Shown piece by piece: positions 9,297 through 18,399 of a DNA stretch of 64,000 bases. Where the stretch lies: positions 124,001 to 188,000 of the forward strand of contig NZ_SRZX01000003.1 in NCBI RefSeq assembly GCF_004792665.1, read 5' to 3'. This DNA comes from Marinobacter orientalis. Lineage in GTDB: Bacteria > Pseudomonadota > Gammaproteobacteria > Pseudomonadales > Oleiphilaceae. The notes beneath the pieces were generated by a model. The model had not been told where the DNA came from. It ran no database searches and saw only the letters and a list, made by a program, of their open reading frames with translations. Position numbers and translations under genes: made by a program. Numbering within the stretch: the first letter of the stretch is position 1; every line of letters starts with the position of its first letter.

Positions 9297-10697
9297 CTAG
9301 CTCTTCAGTGCCTGAAACTTTGAAATTGCCTCCTTTCTGCTTTCTTTGAGGTCAACGATAGGTCGTGGATATCCTCCGGGAATAACACCGCCCGCCCAGG
9401 GCTGGTGAATCCGTTTGTTATCCAGCTTTGCCAGCTCATGAACGTATTCGCGGATAAACTCGCCGTCCGGATCGAACCGTTGGCTCTGGGTGGCCGGATT
9501 GAACACCCGGAAATAAGGCGCGGAATCAGTGCCGGTGGAAGCGCTCCACTGCCAGCCGCCGTTGTTGGAAGCCAGAAACCCGTCTACCAGTTTTGACATG
9601 AAATAGGCTTCACCGAGTCGCCAGTCGATAAACAGGTTTTTGGTGAGGAACATGGCCGTGATCATCCGCAGCCGGTTATGCATCCAGCCAGTCCGGTTTA
9701 ACTGACGCATGGCTGCATCCACAATGGGGATGCCGGTATTGCCGGTTTTCCAGGCTTCGAAATTTTCTCCGGGGGTATTCCACTGCAGGGCCTCGGTCTC
9801 TGGCTTGAAGGCCCGGTGCATGCTTACCCTCGGGTAGTGGTAGAGAATATTGATGTAGAAGTCGCGCCAGGCGATTTCGTTGGTCCAGGTGGCCAGGCCC
9901 TCCTGGTTGCCGCCCATGCCCTGATGCTGGCGGGCGGCGATCAGGCATTGCCTGCCTGACAGTACACCGTTGGCGAGGTAGGGTGAGAGCAGGCTGGTGC
10001 CGTCCACTGAGGGCAGGTCGCGAAGATTCCTGTAGTCACCCGCGCGATTGTCCAGGAACGCCTGCAGCTGGTGATGGGCCGCGTCTTCGCCGGTCTTCAC
10101 CAGCGGGGGTGGAGGGCTATCGAATCCTTCGGGGGGCTCGTCATAGCTGGCGGCCGCGACGACATCTCCGACGGGTTCTGGAACAGGGAGCAGGGTTGGC
10201 TGAGCCGCGTCTATCCAGCTGCGCCAGCGGCGGGAGAAGGGCGTGAACACGGAATAGGGCTCTTCCTGCTGGGTCAGGATGCTGCCAACGGGTGCCACGG
10301 TCTGATCGCGGTACTTGTTCACTGCGATGCCGTCGGTGTCGAAGGACTGTTTGAGGGTTTTGTCCCTGCGTCTTTCGTTAACTCCGTATTCCTCGTTGAA
10401 GTGAACATGCCGGATACTCTCGCGCCGGCAGAAATCCTTCAGCTTTTCAATGCTGTCCGTAAAGGTTGTGGCGGTGATAAACGACAGCGCAATGCCCAGT
10501 CCGGCCAGCTCCTCCGACAGCGCGTTGGCGTGATCCAGCACGAAACGGACACGCGCGGGTGACCAGTCGTGCGCGCGCCACTGCTGCGGAGTCACGATAA
10601 AGCAGGCGCGTACTGGTTGCTGCTGTTTACAGGCAGCGGTAAGCGCCGCGTTATCGGCTACGCGCAGGTCGTTTCGGAACCAGACGAGCTGAGTCAT
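9297..10697 (-). CDS. phrB: Deoxyribodipyrimidine photolyase (class I CPD photolyase)
   Basis: Light-driven repair of cyclobutane pyrimidine dimers using FAD and an antenna chromophore. It is 466 aa (E. coli PhrB 472). The N-terminal Rossmann antenna domain begins MTQLVWFRNDLRVADNAAL. The C-terminal FAD domain has WTNEIAWRDFY, GIPIVDAAMRQLNRTGWMHN, and the segment WQWSASTGTDSAPYFRVFNP. The ATG at 10697 is supported by the family N-terminus. It is convergent with moeB and divergent from rimB. Confidence 0.95.
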   Translation of the reverse strand: MTQLVWFRNDLRVADNAALTAACKQQQPVRACFIVTPQQWRAHDWSPARVRFVLDHANALSEELAGLGIALSFITATTFTDSIEKLKDFCRRESIRHVHFNEEYGVNERRRDKTLKQSFDTDGIAVNKYRDQTVAPVGSILTQQEEPYSVFTPFSRRWRSWIDAAQPTLLPVPEPVGDVVAAASYDEPPEGFDSPPPPLVKTGEDAAHHQLQAFLDNRAGDYRNLRDLPSVDGTSLLSPYLANGVLSGRQCLIAARQHQGMGGNQEGLATWTNEIAWRDFYINILYHYPRVSMHRAFKPETEALQWNTPGENFEAWKTGNTGIPIVDAAMRQLNRTGWMHNRLRMITAMFLTKNLFIDWRLGEAYFMSKLVDGFLASNNGGWQWSASTGTDSAPYFRVFNPATQSQRFDPDGEFIREYVHELAKLDNKRIHQPWAGGVIPGGYPRPIVDLKESRKEAISKFQALKS

Positions 10698-10829
10698 TGT
10701 GCTTCCTGTATCCGGTGTGGGTTTGATGGCGGCGGATGGATATTCGCTGGAACATGCTGATTGGATTATAGTTAATGACAGAAATCATGGACAAAGAGCC
10801 GGAAACCGCAACCAGCAAGGGAGAACCGG

Positions 10830-11327
10830 ATGCCGACAAGAACGGATGAAGCCGCCAAAGCCGGCCGAGTACCGAATACCGACGGAAAACTGGCCCTGGG
10901 CTGGCGTGAATGGGTTGCCTTGCCGGAGTTTGACATTTCCCGCATCAAGGCAAAAGTAGATACTGGCGCCCGTACTTCGTGCCTCCACACTTTCCGGACG
11001 GAGCCCTATACCGAGAATGGCGAGCGCCGGGTCCGCTTCTGGGTTCATCCGGTGCAGAATGATCTGCAACATGTAGTGGAATGCGATGCGCTGGTGCTGG
11101 ATGAACGCAACGTGTCGGACTCCGGAGGCCACAAAGAGCTGCGGCTGGTGATTGAAACCCGTCTGGTACTCGGCGATACCGAGTGGCCTATTGAAATGAC
11201 CTTGACCAACCGTGACTCCATGCGTTTTCGTATGCTGCTTGGCCGCACGGCAATGGCCGGGCGCGCCATTGTACTTCCTGAATGCTCATATCTTGCCGGT
11301 GAACCGGCCCTAAGGACGAAAAAATGA
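10830..11327 (+). CDS. rimB: RimB-like retropepsin-type protease
   Basis: A 165-aa single-domain protein of the family annotated as ATP-dependent zinc protease or retropepsin-like aspartic protease. The core is [14 protein letters not shown], with the aspartic-protease triad-like DTGA at about residue 48, followed by a second conserved segment [13 protein letters not shown]. In Pseudomonas, RimB works with RimK on glutamylation of ribosomal protein S6. Here it overlaps rimK by 4 bp (ATGA), which supports that role. The start ATG 10830 has AGGGAG 6 nt upstream. Function is from family knowledge and context. Confidence 0.82.
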   Translation: MPTRTDEAAKAGRVPNTDGKLALGWREWVALPEFDISRIKAKVDTGARTSCLHTFRTEPYTENGERRVRFWVHPVQNDLQHVVECDALVLDERNVSDSGGHKELRLVIETRLVLGDTEWPIEMTLTNRDSMRFRMLLGRTAMAGRAIVLPECSYLAGEPALRTKK

Positions 11328-12229
11328 AGATTGCGATTCTGTCGCGTAACCGTCATCTCTACTCGACACGTCGTCTGGTGGAAGAGGGCGTTAACCGGGG
11401 CCATGAAGTGAAGGTGATTGACTGCCTGCACTGCTCCATGAACATTACCTCCGCAGACCCGAGAATCCACTACCACGAAGAAGTACTGGAAGACTTTGAT
11501 GTAGTGGTTCCCCGTATTGGTGCGTCGGTAACCTTCTACGGCACCGCGGTGTTGCGGCAATTCGAGATGATGGGCGTTTTCCCGGTCAACGAGTCTGTGG
11601 CCATTACCCGTTCCCGTGACAAGCTGCGTTCACTGCAGCTGCTGGCCCGGAAGGGCGTGGGCATGCCGGTGACCGGCTTCGCCAACAAACCGGATAACGT
11701 GCCGGAACTGCTGAAAATGGTGGGTGGTGCGCCGGTTGTGATCAAGTTGCTACAGGGCACCCAGGGCATCGGCGTGGTGCTGGCGGAAACCCGCAAGGCT
11801 GCCGAAAGCGTGATTGAGGCCTTTATGGGCCTGAAAGCCGACATTCTGGTGCAGGAGTTCATCAAGGAAGCCGGCGGCGCCGATATCCGCTGTTTTGTTA
11901 TTGGTGACAAGGTGATTGCAGCCATGAAGCGCCAGGGTGGCGAAGGAGAATTCCGTTCCAACCTGCACCGGGGGGGCACTGCATCACTGATTCGCATCAC
12001 ACCGGAAGAGCGTCGCACAGCGATTACTGCGGCCAAGTCCATGGGGCTGAACGTGGCAGGTGTGGATCTGCTGCGCTCCAGCCGCGGCCCCCTGGTGATG
12101 GAGGTAAATTCCTCGCCGGGCCTGGAAGGTATTGAAAACGCCACCGGCAAGAACGTGGCTGGCATGATCATGACCTGGACCGAAAAGAACCAGCAGCCCT
12201 GGAAGACGCGCACCAAGGGGAGGGGCTGA
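11324..12229 (+). CDS. rimK: Alpha-L-glutamate ligase, ribosomal protein S6 modification
   Basis: ATP-grasp enzyme that adds glutamate residues to the C-terminus of ribosomal protein S6. It is 301 aa (E. coli RimK 300). The N-terminus is [23 protein letters not shown]-grasp segments include [40 protein letters not shown], and the metal-binding [14 protein letters not shown]. It is the second gene of a tight four-gene cluster and starts within the rimB stop. Confidence 0.96.
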   Translation: MKIAILSRNRHLYSTRRLVEEGVNRGHEVKVIDCLHCSMNITSADPRIHYHEEVLEDFDVVVPRIGASVTFYGTAVLRQFEMMGVFPVNESVAITRSRDKLRSLQLLARKGVGMPVTGFANKPDNVPELLKMVGGAPVVIKLLQGTQGIGVVLAETRKAAESVIEAFMGLKADILVQEFIKEAGGADIRCFVIGDKVIAAMKRQGGEGEFRSNLHRGGTASLIRITPEERRTAITAAKSMGLNVAGVDLLRSSRGPLVMEVNSSPGLEGIENATGKNVAGMIMTWTEKNQQPWKTRTKGRG

Positions 12230-12230
12230 G

Positions 12231-13298
12231 ATGGCCGCCAGGGCGCCCTTTATCATGGCCGGCAACGAAATCGGGGCTGGCACCCGGCAGACGGTGGAAA
12301 TACCGGTTGCCAAGCTGTATACCCATACGCCGCTCCATGTTCCTGTCGAAGTGGTACATGGTCGGCGCGGCGGCCCGGTACTGATGGTGTGCGGTGCGAT
12401 TCACGGGGATGAAATCAACGGTGTAGAGATTGTGCGCCGGGTGCTGACCAATTCCGCCCTGCGTCACCTGCGGGGCACACTGGTGGCGGTGCCGATCGTC
12501 AATATCTTCGGCTTCGTGCAACGTACCCGCTACCTGCCGGACCGCCGTGATCTGAACCGCTGTTTCCCGGGAAGTGAATCCGGCTCCCTGGGCGGGCGCA
12601 TCGCCTACCTGCTACGCACCCAGATCATGGAAAATGTCACCCATATTATCGACTTGCACACCGGAGCCATACACCGTTTCAATCTGCCGCAGATTCGCGC
12701 CGAGCTGAAGAACCCGGAAACCATCCGCATGGCGGAAGCGTTCGGGGCGCCGATTATCATCAATGCCAGCCTGCGGGAAGGCAGCCTGCGGGCCTACGCT
12801 GATTCCCAGGATATTCCGGTGGTGACCTTCGAGGGCGGTGAAGCCCTGCGGTTTGACGATGTAGTAATCTCAAGCGGCGTGAAAGGTGTGATCCGGGTGA
12901 TGCGGGAACTGGAAATGATACCCGCAAAGAAAGGTCCCAAGGCACCAAGAAAGCGCTCGGAAACCGCTGCCAACTCTCAGTGGGTAAGGACAGATACAGA
13001 CGGCATCATGCGCCCCGTGGCAAGCCTGGGCCAGAAGGTACGCAAAGGCCAGAAACTGGCCATGGTGGCAGACCCGTTTGGAGAGTCCGAAACCGCCGTA
13101 CTTTCACCCTGCTCCGGCATTGTGATCTGTGTAAACAATCTGCCACTGGTTAACGAGGGTGAGGCGATCTATCACATCGCCCGGTTCGATGAACTGAGCG
13201 AGGCAGAAAAGGCCATGGATTATTTTCGCAGCAGCTACGAAGGGGATGTGGGCGACGATATGATTCCCGTTCACCCCTGGGACGACCGGCAGAGATAA
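12231..13298 (+). CDS. Succinylglutamate desuccinylase/aspartoacylase-family zinc hydrolase
   Basis: A 355-aa member of the AstE/AspA family, which are M14-like zinc amidohydrolases removing acyl groups from amino acids. The zinc motif is in CGAIHGDEINGVEIV (His and Glu), with the third ligand probably the His of DLHTGAIHRFNLPQ and catalytic residues in GEALRFDD. The last 90 or so residues form a barrel-sandwich-like tail (LGQKVRKGQKLAMVADPFGE). It lacks the rest of the arginine succinyltransferase pathway nearby, so AstE function is unlikely. It starts 1 nt after rimK, which suggests a role in glutamyl-tail metabolism (inference). Confidence 0.87.
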   Translation: MAARAPFIMAGNEIGAGTRQTVEIPVAKLYTHTPLHVPVEVVHGRRGGPVLMVCGAIHGDEINGVEIVRRVLTNSALRHLRGTLVAVPIVNIFGFVQRTRYLPDRRDLNRCFPGSESGSLGGRIAYLLRTQIMENVTHIIDLHTGAIHRFNLPQIRAELKNPETIRMAEAFGAPIIINASLREGSLRAYADSQDIPVVTFEGGEALRFDDVVISSGVKGVIRVMRELEMIPAKKGPKAPRKRSETAANSQWVRTDTDGIMRPVASLGQKVRKGQKLAMVADPFGESETAVLSPCSGIVICVNNLPLVNEGEAIYHIARFDELSEAEKAMDYFRSSYEGDVGDDMIPVHPWDDRQR

Positions 13299-13314
13299 TG
13301 AAGGGACACTAACC

Positions 13315-13737
13315 ATGATCTGGGATCAGACCTTTATCGAACTGGCGCCCCTGCCGAGGGGGTTCCACCTGGTCACCAACGAAATTCTGGCCCAGGCGCC
13401 CGCGCTGCAGAATTGTGAGGTGGGGCTGCTGCACCTGTTCATCCAGCATACCTCGGCCTCCCTGGCCATCAACGAAAATGCCGATCCGGACGTGCGCGGT
13501 GACCTGGAGCGGCATTTCAACGCGATGGTGCCGGAGAATGCCCCCCACTATGAGCACACCATGGAAGGCCCCGATGATATGCCTGCCCACATCAAGAGCG
13601 TTCTGGTAGGCCCGTCGCTCACCATTCCGGTGAATGACGGGCACCTGGCTCTGGGCACCTGGCAGGGAATCTATCTGTGCGAGCACCGTGATAACGCCGG
13701 TAGCCGACGCATTGTGGCGACACTCCAGGGGCGGTAA
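13315..13737 (+). CDS. yjbQ: YjbQ-family protein (UPF0047, secondary thiamine-phosphate synthase enzyme)
   Basis: A 140-aa single-domain protein of the UPF0047/YjbQ family. The diagnostic motifs are LFIQHTSASLAINENADPDV and GTWQGIYLCEHRD. E. coli YjbQ has weak thiamine-phosphate synthase activity, but the true function is not settled. The ATG at 13315 has AAGGGA upstream. It lies 16 nt after the deacylase gene and ends the rightward rimB cluster; phoH converges 37 nt further on. Confidence 0.9.
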   Translation: MIWDQTFIELAPLPRGFHLVTNEILAQAPALQNCEVGLLHLFIQHTSASLAINENADPDVRGDLERHFNAMVPENAPHYEHTMEGPDDMPAHIKSVLVGPSLTIPVNDGHLALGTWQGIYLCEHRDNAGSRRIVATLQGR

Positions 13738-13773
13738 TGAGCCCCCCTGTAAGGGTCGCCAGGAACCCTGAAA

Positions 13774-15159
13774 TCAAAGATTGGCTTCGGCATACTCTGC
13801 CAGCACCGACCTTGGCACACCCTGCAAGTGGATATGCCCGCCATGACGGAAGGTCTTGAAGCGTTCGGTCATGTAGGTCAGGCCCGAGCTCAGGGCGCTC
13901 AGGTACGGCGTGTCGATCTGCGCGAGATTGCCCAGGCAGATCACTTTGGAGCCATTGCCGGCGCGGGTGATAATGGTCTTGATCTGGTGCGGTGTCAGGT
14001 TCTGGGATTCGTCGATGATGATCAGGCTGTGCTGGAAGCTGCGACCGCGGATGTAATTCATGGACTTGAAGTGCAGAGGCACCTTGCTGAGGATGTAATC
14101 CACACTTGCGGTCATGTTCTCGTCATCTTCGTGGAGAGCTTCCAGGTTGTCCACGATGGCGCCCAGCCAGGGTTCCATTTTCTCGGCCTCGGTGCCGGGC
14201 AGGAAGCCGATATCCTCGTCAAGACCCTGGGTACTGCGGGTGGCAATAATCCGTTTGTAGATCTTGCTGGCAACCGTCATCTCGATACAGGCGGCCAGTG
14301 CCAGTATGGTTTTGCCGGAACCGGCGGAACCGGTAAGGTTTACAAGGTGGATGTCCGGGTCCAGCAGCAGGTTCAGGGCGATGGCCTGGTAGATATCCCG
14401 TGGCACCAGGCCCCAGACTTCCTCGTTCATCAGGTCATGCTGGTACAGGTCACGAATAATAATCCGGTCGTCGCTGACATCGGACACCTTGCCGACAAAG
14501 CCCTGTTCGTCAATCACAAACTCGTTGATGGTCAGTTTGGCCAGGTCGCCCTCTCGGCGCAGAAGGTGCTCGGTGATGCCTTCCCGCTGGACGGTTTCCA
14601 CTTTCTCGATAGTATCCCAGAAAGAGTTGGGGAATTCCTTGTAGCCCTTGGGCAGCAGGTCGATGTCGTCCAGCAGCATGTCGTTGTGGTAGTCCTGGGC
14701 TTCCACGCCGAAGCCGCGGGCTTTCAGCCGCATGTTGATGTCTTTGCTGACAAGGATGATATCCCGGGACTTGTGACGGGACTGCAGAGCCGCCAGGGTG
14801 TTGATAATCTTGTTGTCGTTGAGATGCTCCGGCAGGCCGTGGTTATCCTGGTGTTCGGTGCTCATCAGTATTGACAGGGCCCCCAGGGGTTCTGCCTTTT
14901 TTGCGCGCACGATGGGAACGCCTTTCTCGATTTCTCCCGGGCTGGCGTCGCCCAGCAATTTATCAATATTGCGAATCGCCTGGCGGCAGTCAGCGGCGAC
15001 CGCCTGCTTGCCGGATTTAAGGCTGTCGAGTTCTTCGAGGACCGTCATCGGGATGATGACATCGTGTTCTTCAAAATTCAGGAGGGCGTTCGGGTCGTGG
15101 ATGAGGACGTTGGTGTCGAGGACATACATCTTTCTGCGAGCCTGCGGTGCTCTTGGCAT
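13774..15159 (-). CDS. PIN domain-PhoH ATPase fusion (PhoH2/YlaK type)
   Basis: A 461-aa two-domain protein. Residues 10-150 are a PIN nuclease domain (MYVLDTNVLIHDPN, with acidic residues, and DIILVSKDINMRLKARG). The C-terminal half is a PhoH P-loop ATPase with Walker A GSAGSGKTILALAAC and Walker B LIIIDESQNLTPHQ. Such PhoH2 proteins act as RNA helicase/ribonucleases in mycobacteria. The start ATG 15159 is used; M11 is a possible alternative. It is preceded by the CBS gene 20 nt upstream on the same strand. Confidence 0.92.
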   Translation of the reverse strand: MPRAPQARRKMYVLDTNVLIHDPNALLNFEEHDVIIPMTVLEELDSLKSGKQAVAADCRQAIRNIDKLLGDASPGEIEKGVPIVRAKKAEPLGALSILMSTEHQDNHGLPEHLNDNKIINTLAALQSRHKSRDIILVSKDINMRLKARGFGVEAQDYHNDMLLDDIDLLPKGYKEFPNSFWDTIEKVETVQREGITEHLLRREGDLAKLTINEFVIDEQGFVGKVSDVSDDRIIIRDLYQHDLMNEEVWGLVPRDIYQAIALNLLLDPDIHLVNLTGSAGSGKTILALAACIEMTVASKIYKRIIATRSTQGLDEDIGFLPGTEAEKMEPWLGAIVDNLEALHEDDENMTASVDYILSKVPLHFKSMNYIRGRSFQHSLIIIDESQNLTPHQIKTIITRAGNGSKVICLGNLAQIDTPYLSALSSGLTYMTERFKTFRHGGHIHLQGVPRSVLAEYAEANL

Positions 15160-15179
15160 AGGGTGCGATACCTCTCTGG

Positions 15180-15671
15180 TCAGCCGTTACCGGCACAGCG
15201 GTTGGTGAGCTCCTGGTCGGAGATCAGTTTGAGCATGTCGTACGTGGTCACAATTCCGGTGATCTTCTGATCTCTGGTAATGAAAATCCGGTGAAGGTGT
15301 TCACGCATCATGATATCGGCAATGTCGCGCACAGGCGTTTGCTCGTCAACCGATAAAACGATGGGGGTCATGATATCCCGAACTTCCACCGGCACCTTGC
15401 CCATTTCCTCAAAGAGGACCATGCGCAGACGCCTGGCTTCCTGTTCCTCTTCCGGGGTCATACGGGTATCGGTTTCAGGCCGGCTGGCGTTCCAGCGGAA
15501 TTCGGTGATGTCCTTGAGGGTAGCAATGCCGACTATCTGACCGGATTCATCAGTAACCGGGCTGCCGGTGATCTCGTTGTCGGTGAGGAATCTTGCCAGC
15601 CGGTCCATCGTCCATGACTGGGGCACGGCCTTTATGTTCGGGGTCATGATCTCGTAAGCGAGAACGGTCAT
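15180..15671 (-). CDS. Tandem CBS-domain protein
   Basis: A 163-aa protein consisting of two CBS motifs (EIMTPNIKAVPQSWTMDRLA and DIMTPIVLSVDEQTPVRDIA). Such Bateman modules bind adenosine nucleotides and usually regulate a partner. No enzymatic domain is attached. It is the first gene of a two-gene unit with phoH, with 20 nt between them, so the PhoH ATPase is a plausible partner (inference). The ATG at 15671 starts MTVLAYEIMTP. Confidence 0.88.
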   Translation of the reverse strand: MTVLAYEIMTPNIKAVPQSWTMDRLARFLTDNEITGSPVTDESGQIVGIATLKDITEFRWNASRPETDTRMTPEEEQEARRLRMVLFEEMGKVPVEVRDIMTPIVLSVDEQTPVRDIADIMMREHLHRIFITRDQKITGIVTTYDMLKLISDQELTNRCAGNG

Positions 15672-15770
15672 TGACGATTCGGCTCCGTTAACAGGTCCTT
15701 TGTAAAGAGCTTAACTGTTACTGCCTGGCTAGTCATCCTCTCATTGGGTTTTGACGACCACATCCGCCAA

Positions 15771-15829
15771 CCCGGCATTGTGATCAACGCCTGCAGCCAG
15801 TGAGCCGGGATTGATCACCGAATGCCGGG
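15771..15829. terminator. Long hairpin downstream of minE
   Basis: The arms CCCGGCATT (15771-15779) and AATGCCGGG (15821-15829) pair, then TGATCAA (15781-15787) pairs with TTGATCA (15811-15817). That makes a 16-bp interrupted stem with a 23-nt loop, immediately after the minE stop. No T-run follows on the minus strand, so it is a transcript-end stabiliser or Rho-assisted end at most. Confidence 0.45.
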
Positions 15830-15834
15830 GCCGG

Positions 15835-16089
15835 TTACTTCTCCGGCAGCGTGACGTTCAGCTCCAGCACCGAGCAACTGTCGTTACGGTCGACTTCCAC
15901 CTGAACCATATCGTCACTGATCTGGACATACTTGCGGATAACCTCAAGCAGCTCTTTCTGCAGTGCCGGCAGGTAGTCGGGCTGTTCACGCTGGCCCCGC
16001 TCATGGGCAACGATGATCTGAAGCCGTTCTTTGGCAACGCTGGCGGTCCGGTTGTCCTTCTTGCTCTTGAAATAATCGAAGAAACTCAT
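15835..16089 (-). CDS. minE: Cell division topological specificity factor MinE
   Basis: MinE stimulates the MinD ATPase and drives pole-to-pole oscillation so that MinCD leaves mid-cell free for FtsZ. It is 84 aa, the usual length. The N-terminal amphipathic membrane segment is [13 protein letters not shown], the MinD-contact helix is [19 protein letters not shown], and the dimerisation domain follows ([20 protein letters not shown]). It starts 3 nt after the minD stop. Confidence 0.97.
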   Translation of the reverse strand: MSFFDYFKSKKDNRTASVAKERLQIIVAHERGQREQPDYLPALQKELLEVIRKYVQISDDMVQVEVDRNDSCSVLELNVTLPEK

Positions 16090-16092
16090 CCG

Positions 16093-16905
16093 TCAGCCCC
16101 CCTTGAACATCCGTGAGAAGAAACCCTTTTTCTGGGACGACATAAAGCGGTGCTCGCGCTCTTCACCCAGCAGACGGGCGACGGCATCTTCATAGGCCTG
16201 TCCGGCGTCACTGTCTTCCTCGAGAATCACCGGAAGCCCCTGGTTGGAAGCGTTCAGTACAATCTGGGATTCCGGAATCACGCCCAGCAGGGGAATGGCG
16301 AGGATTTCCTCCACGTCCGCCACGGACAGCATCTCGCCCCTGTTTACCCGGTCCGGGTTGTAGCGGGTAAGCAACAGGTGTTCCTTGACCGGGTCCTGGC
16401 CCATTTCTGCGCGCCGGGACTTGCTTTGAAGAATGCCAAGAATCCGGTCCGAGTCCCGCACCGAGGACACTTCCGGGTTGGTGACCACCACGGCTTCGTC
16501 GGCATAGTAGAGCGCCATCAGGGCACCGTGCTCAATGCCGGCGGGCGAATCGCAGACAATGTAGTCAAACCGCTCGGACAGTTCGTTGATCACCTTTTCA
16601 ACGCCCTCTTTGGTGAGGGCTTCCTTCTCCCGGGTCTGGGAGGCCGGCAGGATATAGAGGGTATCAACGCGCTTGTCCCGGATCAGGGCCTGGTTGAGTG
16701 TGGCTTCGCCCTGGATCACGTTTACGAAGTCGTACACCACCCTGCGCTCGCAGTTCATGATGAGATCCAGGTTGCGCAGGCCCACATCAAAATCGATGAC
16801 CACGGTCTTGTGGCCACGTTTGGCCAGCCCGGTGCTGATAGAGGCGCTGGTTGTGGTTTTACCTACGCCACCTTTTCCTGAGGTAACGACAATGATTCTA
16901 GCCAA
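16093..16905 (-). CDS. minD: Septum site-determining ATPase MinD
   Basis: Membrane-cycling ParA-family ATPase that recruits MinC. It is 270 aa. The deviant Walker A is TSGKGGVGKTTTSAS and Walker B is IVCDSPAGIE. The C-terminal amphipathic membrane-targeting helix is KGFFSRMFKGG. The start codon is TTG at 16905 with AGGA 8 nt upstream; no in-frame ATG gives the family N-terminus MARIIVVTSGKG. A 65-nt gap separates it from minC. Confidence 0.97.
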   Translation of the reverse strand: MARIIVVTSGKGGVGKTTTSASISTGLAKRGHKTVVIDFDVGLRNLDLIMNCERRVVYDFVNVIQGEATLNQALIRDKRVDTLYILPASQTREKEALTKEGVEKVINELSERFDYIVCDSPAGIEHGALMALYYADEAVVVTNPEVSSVRDSDRILGILQSKSRRAEMGQDPVKEHLLLTRYNPDRVNRGEMLSVADVEEILAIPLLGVIPESQIVLNASNQGLPVILEEDSDAGQAYEDAVARLLGEEREHRFMSSQKKGFFSRMFKGG

Positions 16906-16970
16906 GGTTGCATTCCTGTTTTGCGGTGGATTCGTCGTTTTCCCCGCCTGGACGGGTAGTTACGTTCTGA

Positions 16971-17735
16971 TCAGGCCTTTTCCAGTGGCGTTACCACCAG
17001 CAGGTCATCCCTGAGCTGGATCTGTACGGCCGTTTTCCAGCCGTTGTCCTGAAGATCTTCAGAGATTTTATAGTGTCCGGCGATGGACACAAGCTCTGCT
17101 TCAAGAGACTGGCAGAATACTCTTGCGTGTTCGGAACCGTGAATACCCGCCAGAGCCCGTCCACGTAGTGGTCCATAGACATGGACGTTGCCCGCTGCCA
17201 GCACTTCGGCACCGGCCTGTACCGGCGCCAATACAATCAGGTCACCAGCGGGGGCGTAAACCTGCTGGCCGGAGCGTACCGGCTGGTTGATGATTTTTGC
17301 CGGTGCCGGTTCGCGATGGCTTTCGACCCTTGCCGGTGTCGGGCTGTCTGCGGCCCCGGTTGTCTCAGCCTCCGGCACGGTGTCTATTTCCCGGTCGCGC
17401 TGGTTGCCGCCGGGAAGCAGCGCCAGGGAGGCTCCCCGTGCCAGCCGCCGCTGGTCGTCGTTACCGCCGCGCACGCCAATCACGTGGATACTGTAACGGC
17501 GGCAGGTGCCGATAATCTTGAAAAAATCCAGTTCGCTGCTCAGGCCCTCGTATTTCTCAAGGCTGATGATCAGTGGAATATCCTTGAAGAAACCGGGCGC
17601 CTGGCTGATCTTGTCCCGCAGGGTACTTTCAAATTCCCCGTCGTCAAAAAAATAGAGTTCCAGTGCAGTCATCGACACGCTGGCACTCTTGAGCTGGAAA
17701 CAGTGTTTTACCCCGGGTATGGCGGTTTCGCTCAT
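16971..17735 (-). CDS. minC: Septum site-determining protein MinC
   Basis: Inhibits FtsZ ring assembly away from mid-cell. It is 254 aa. The N-terminal FtsZ-binding domain (about 1-110, with DIPLIISLEKYEGLSSELDF) is joined by a Pro/Thr/Glu-rich linker to the C-terminal beta-helix domain, which has the MinD-binding RGRALAGIHG. The ATG at 17735 overlaps the upstream hopJ stop by 4 bp (ATGA), so minC is probably translated by coupling to hopJ. Confidence 0.95.
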   Translation of the reverse strand: MSETAIPGVKHCFQLKSASVSMTALELYFFDDGEFESTLRDKISQAPGFFKDIPLIISLEKYEGLSSELDFFKIIGTCRRYSIHVIGVRGGNDDQRRLARGASLALLPGGNQRDREIDTVPEAETTGAADSPTPARVESHREPAPAKIINQPVRSGQQVYAPAGDLIVLAPVQAGAEVLAAGNVHVYGPLRGRALAGIHGSEHARVFCQSLEAELVSIAGHYKISEDLQDNGWKTAVQIQLRDDLLVVTPLEKA

Positions 17736-18121
17736 GGCTGGGTCTCTTCCGTGGTGTCGTCCTGGGTGGTGGTCGGGCGCTTGCGAAGCGCCGGACCTTC
17801 AAAGCGGATGCCGGACCAGCCGGTTCCCATGAACTGGCGGATGTTGCCGTGGCTGTCGCCTGCCGGCTCATCCAGAACCTGCCGGTAATGCTGCGCAAAC
17901 AGCCGCAACGTATCGGCCTCGGTCAGACTGCAATACTGTGCCAGGGAAAAAACCCGGCAGGAGCCGGCATTCTCGCCAGCGCTGTTGTACAGGGGGCCAT
18001 TGTGGAACCCGGTAGGCTCGTATTCAAAAAAACGGTCGATCAGGGCCAGGGTATCCTCAAAGTCGCCATGGCCCGCGTCTACAGACGCCAGATGTATGCG
18101 AACCGCATCACCGGGGTTCAT
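17732..18121 (-). CDS. HopJ-family protein
   Basis: A 129-aa protein of the HopJ family (named after a Pseudomonas type III effector). Conserved stretches are FEYEPTGFHNGPLYNSAGEN, GSCRVFSLAQ, and DSHGNIRQFMGTGWSGIRFE. Homologues occur widely in bacteria without type III secretion, so the effector label is misleading and the function is unknown. ATG 18121 overlaps the DUF1244 stop (ATGA) and its own stop overlaps the minC start (ATGA). The 173-residue reading from 18253 runs into DUF1244 and was rejected. Confidence 0.85.
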   Translation of the reverse strand: MNPGDAVRIHLASVDAGHGDFEDTLALIDRFFEYEPTGFHNGPLYNSAGENAGSCRVFSLAQYCSLTEADTLRLFAQHYRQVLDEPAGDSHGNIRQFMGTGWSGIRFEGPALRKRPTTTQDDTTEETQP

Positions 18122-18399
18122 GCGCCGTGATCCTTTTTGGGCCCTTGCTGATACCGGGCTTTCCACTGCTCGTAAGGCATTCCGTAAATGATCTCGCGAG
18201 CCTGTGGATCTGACAGCTCGAATCCTCTTTCGGTTGCTTCCGCGCGATACCACTTGGAGAGACAGTTGCGGCAGAATCCTGCCAGGTCCATCAGGTCAAT
18301 GTTCTGCACCTCGGTGTGTTCCCGCAGGTGACTGACCAGTTTTCGGAATGCGGCGGCTTCGATTTCCGTCTGTGTTTGTGCTGGTATAGGGTTTGTCAT
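18118..18399 (-). CDS. DUF1244-family protein
   Basis: A 93-aa soluble protein of the DUF1244 family. The typical motif is LAGFCRNCLSKWYRAEA, with two cysteines three apart, followed by LSDPQAREIIYGMPYEQWKA. No function is known to me. ATG 18399 is preferred over GTG 18411, but neither has a strong Shine-Dalgarno. It is the first gene of the leftward DUF1244-hopJ-minC-minD-minE unit, divergent from dinB. Its upstream region is shared with the LexA site. Confidence 0.85.
   Translation of the reverse strand: MTNPIPAQTQTEIEAAAFRKLVSHLREHTEVQNIDLMDLAGFCRNCLSKWYRAEATERGFELSDPQAREIIYGMPYEQWKARYQQGPKKDHGA

Noticed and set aside
17732..18121. HopJ gene as evidence of a type III secretion system or pathogenicity
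   Set aside because: No secretion or chaperone genes are in the window, and HopJ homologues are common in bacteria without such systems.
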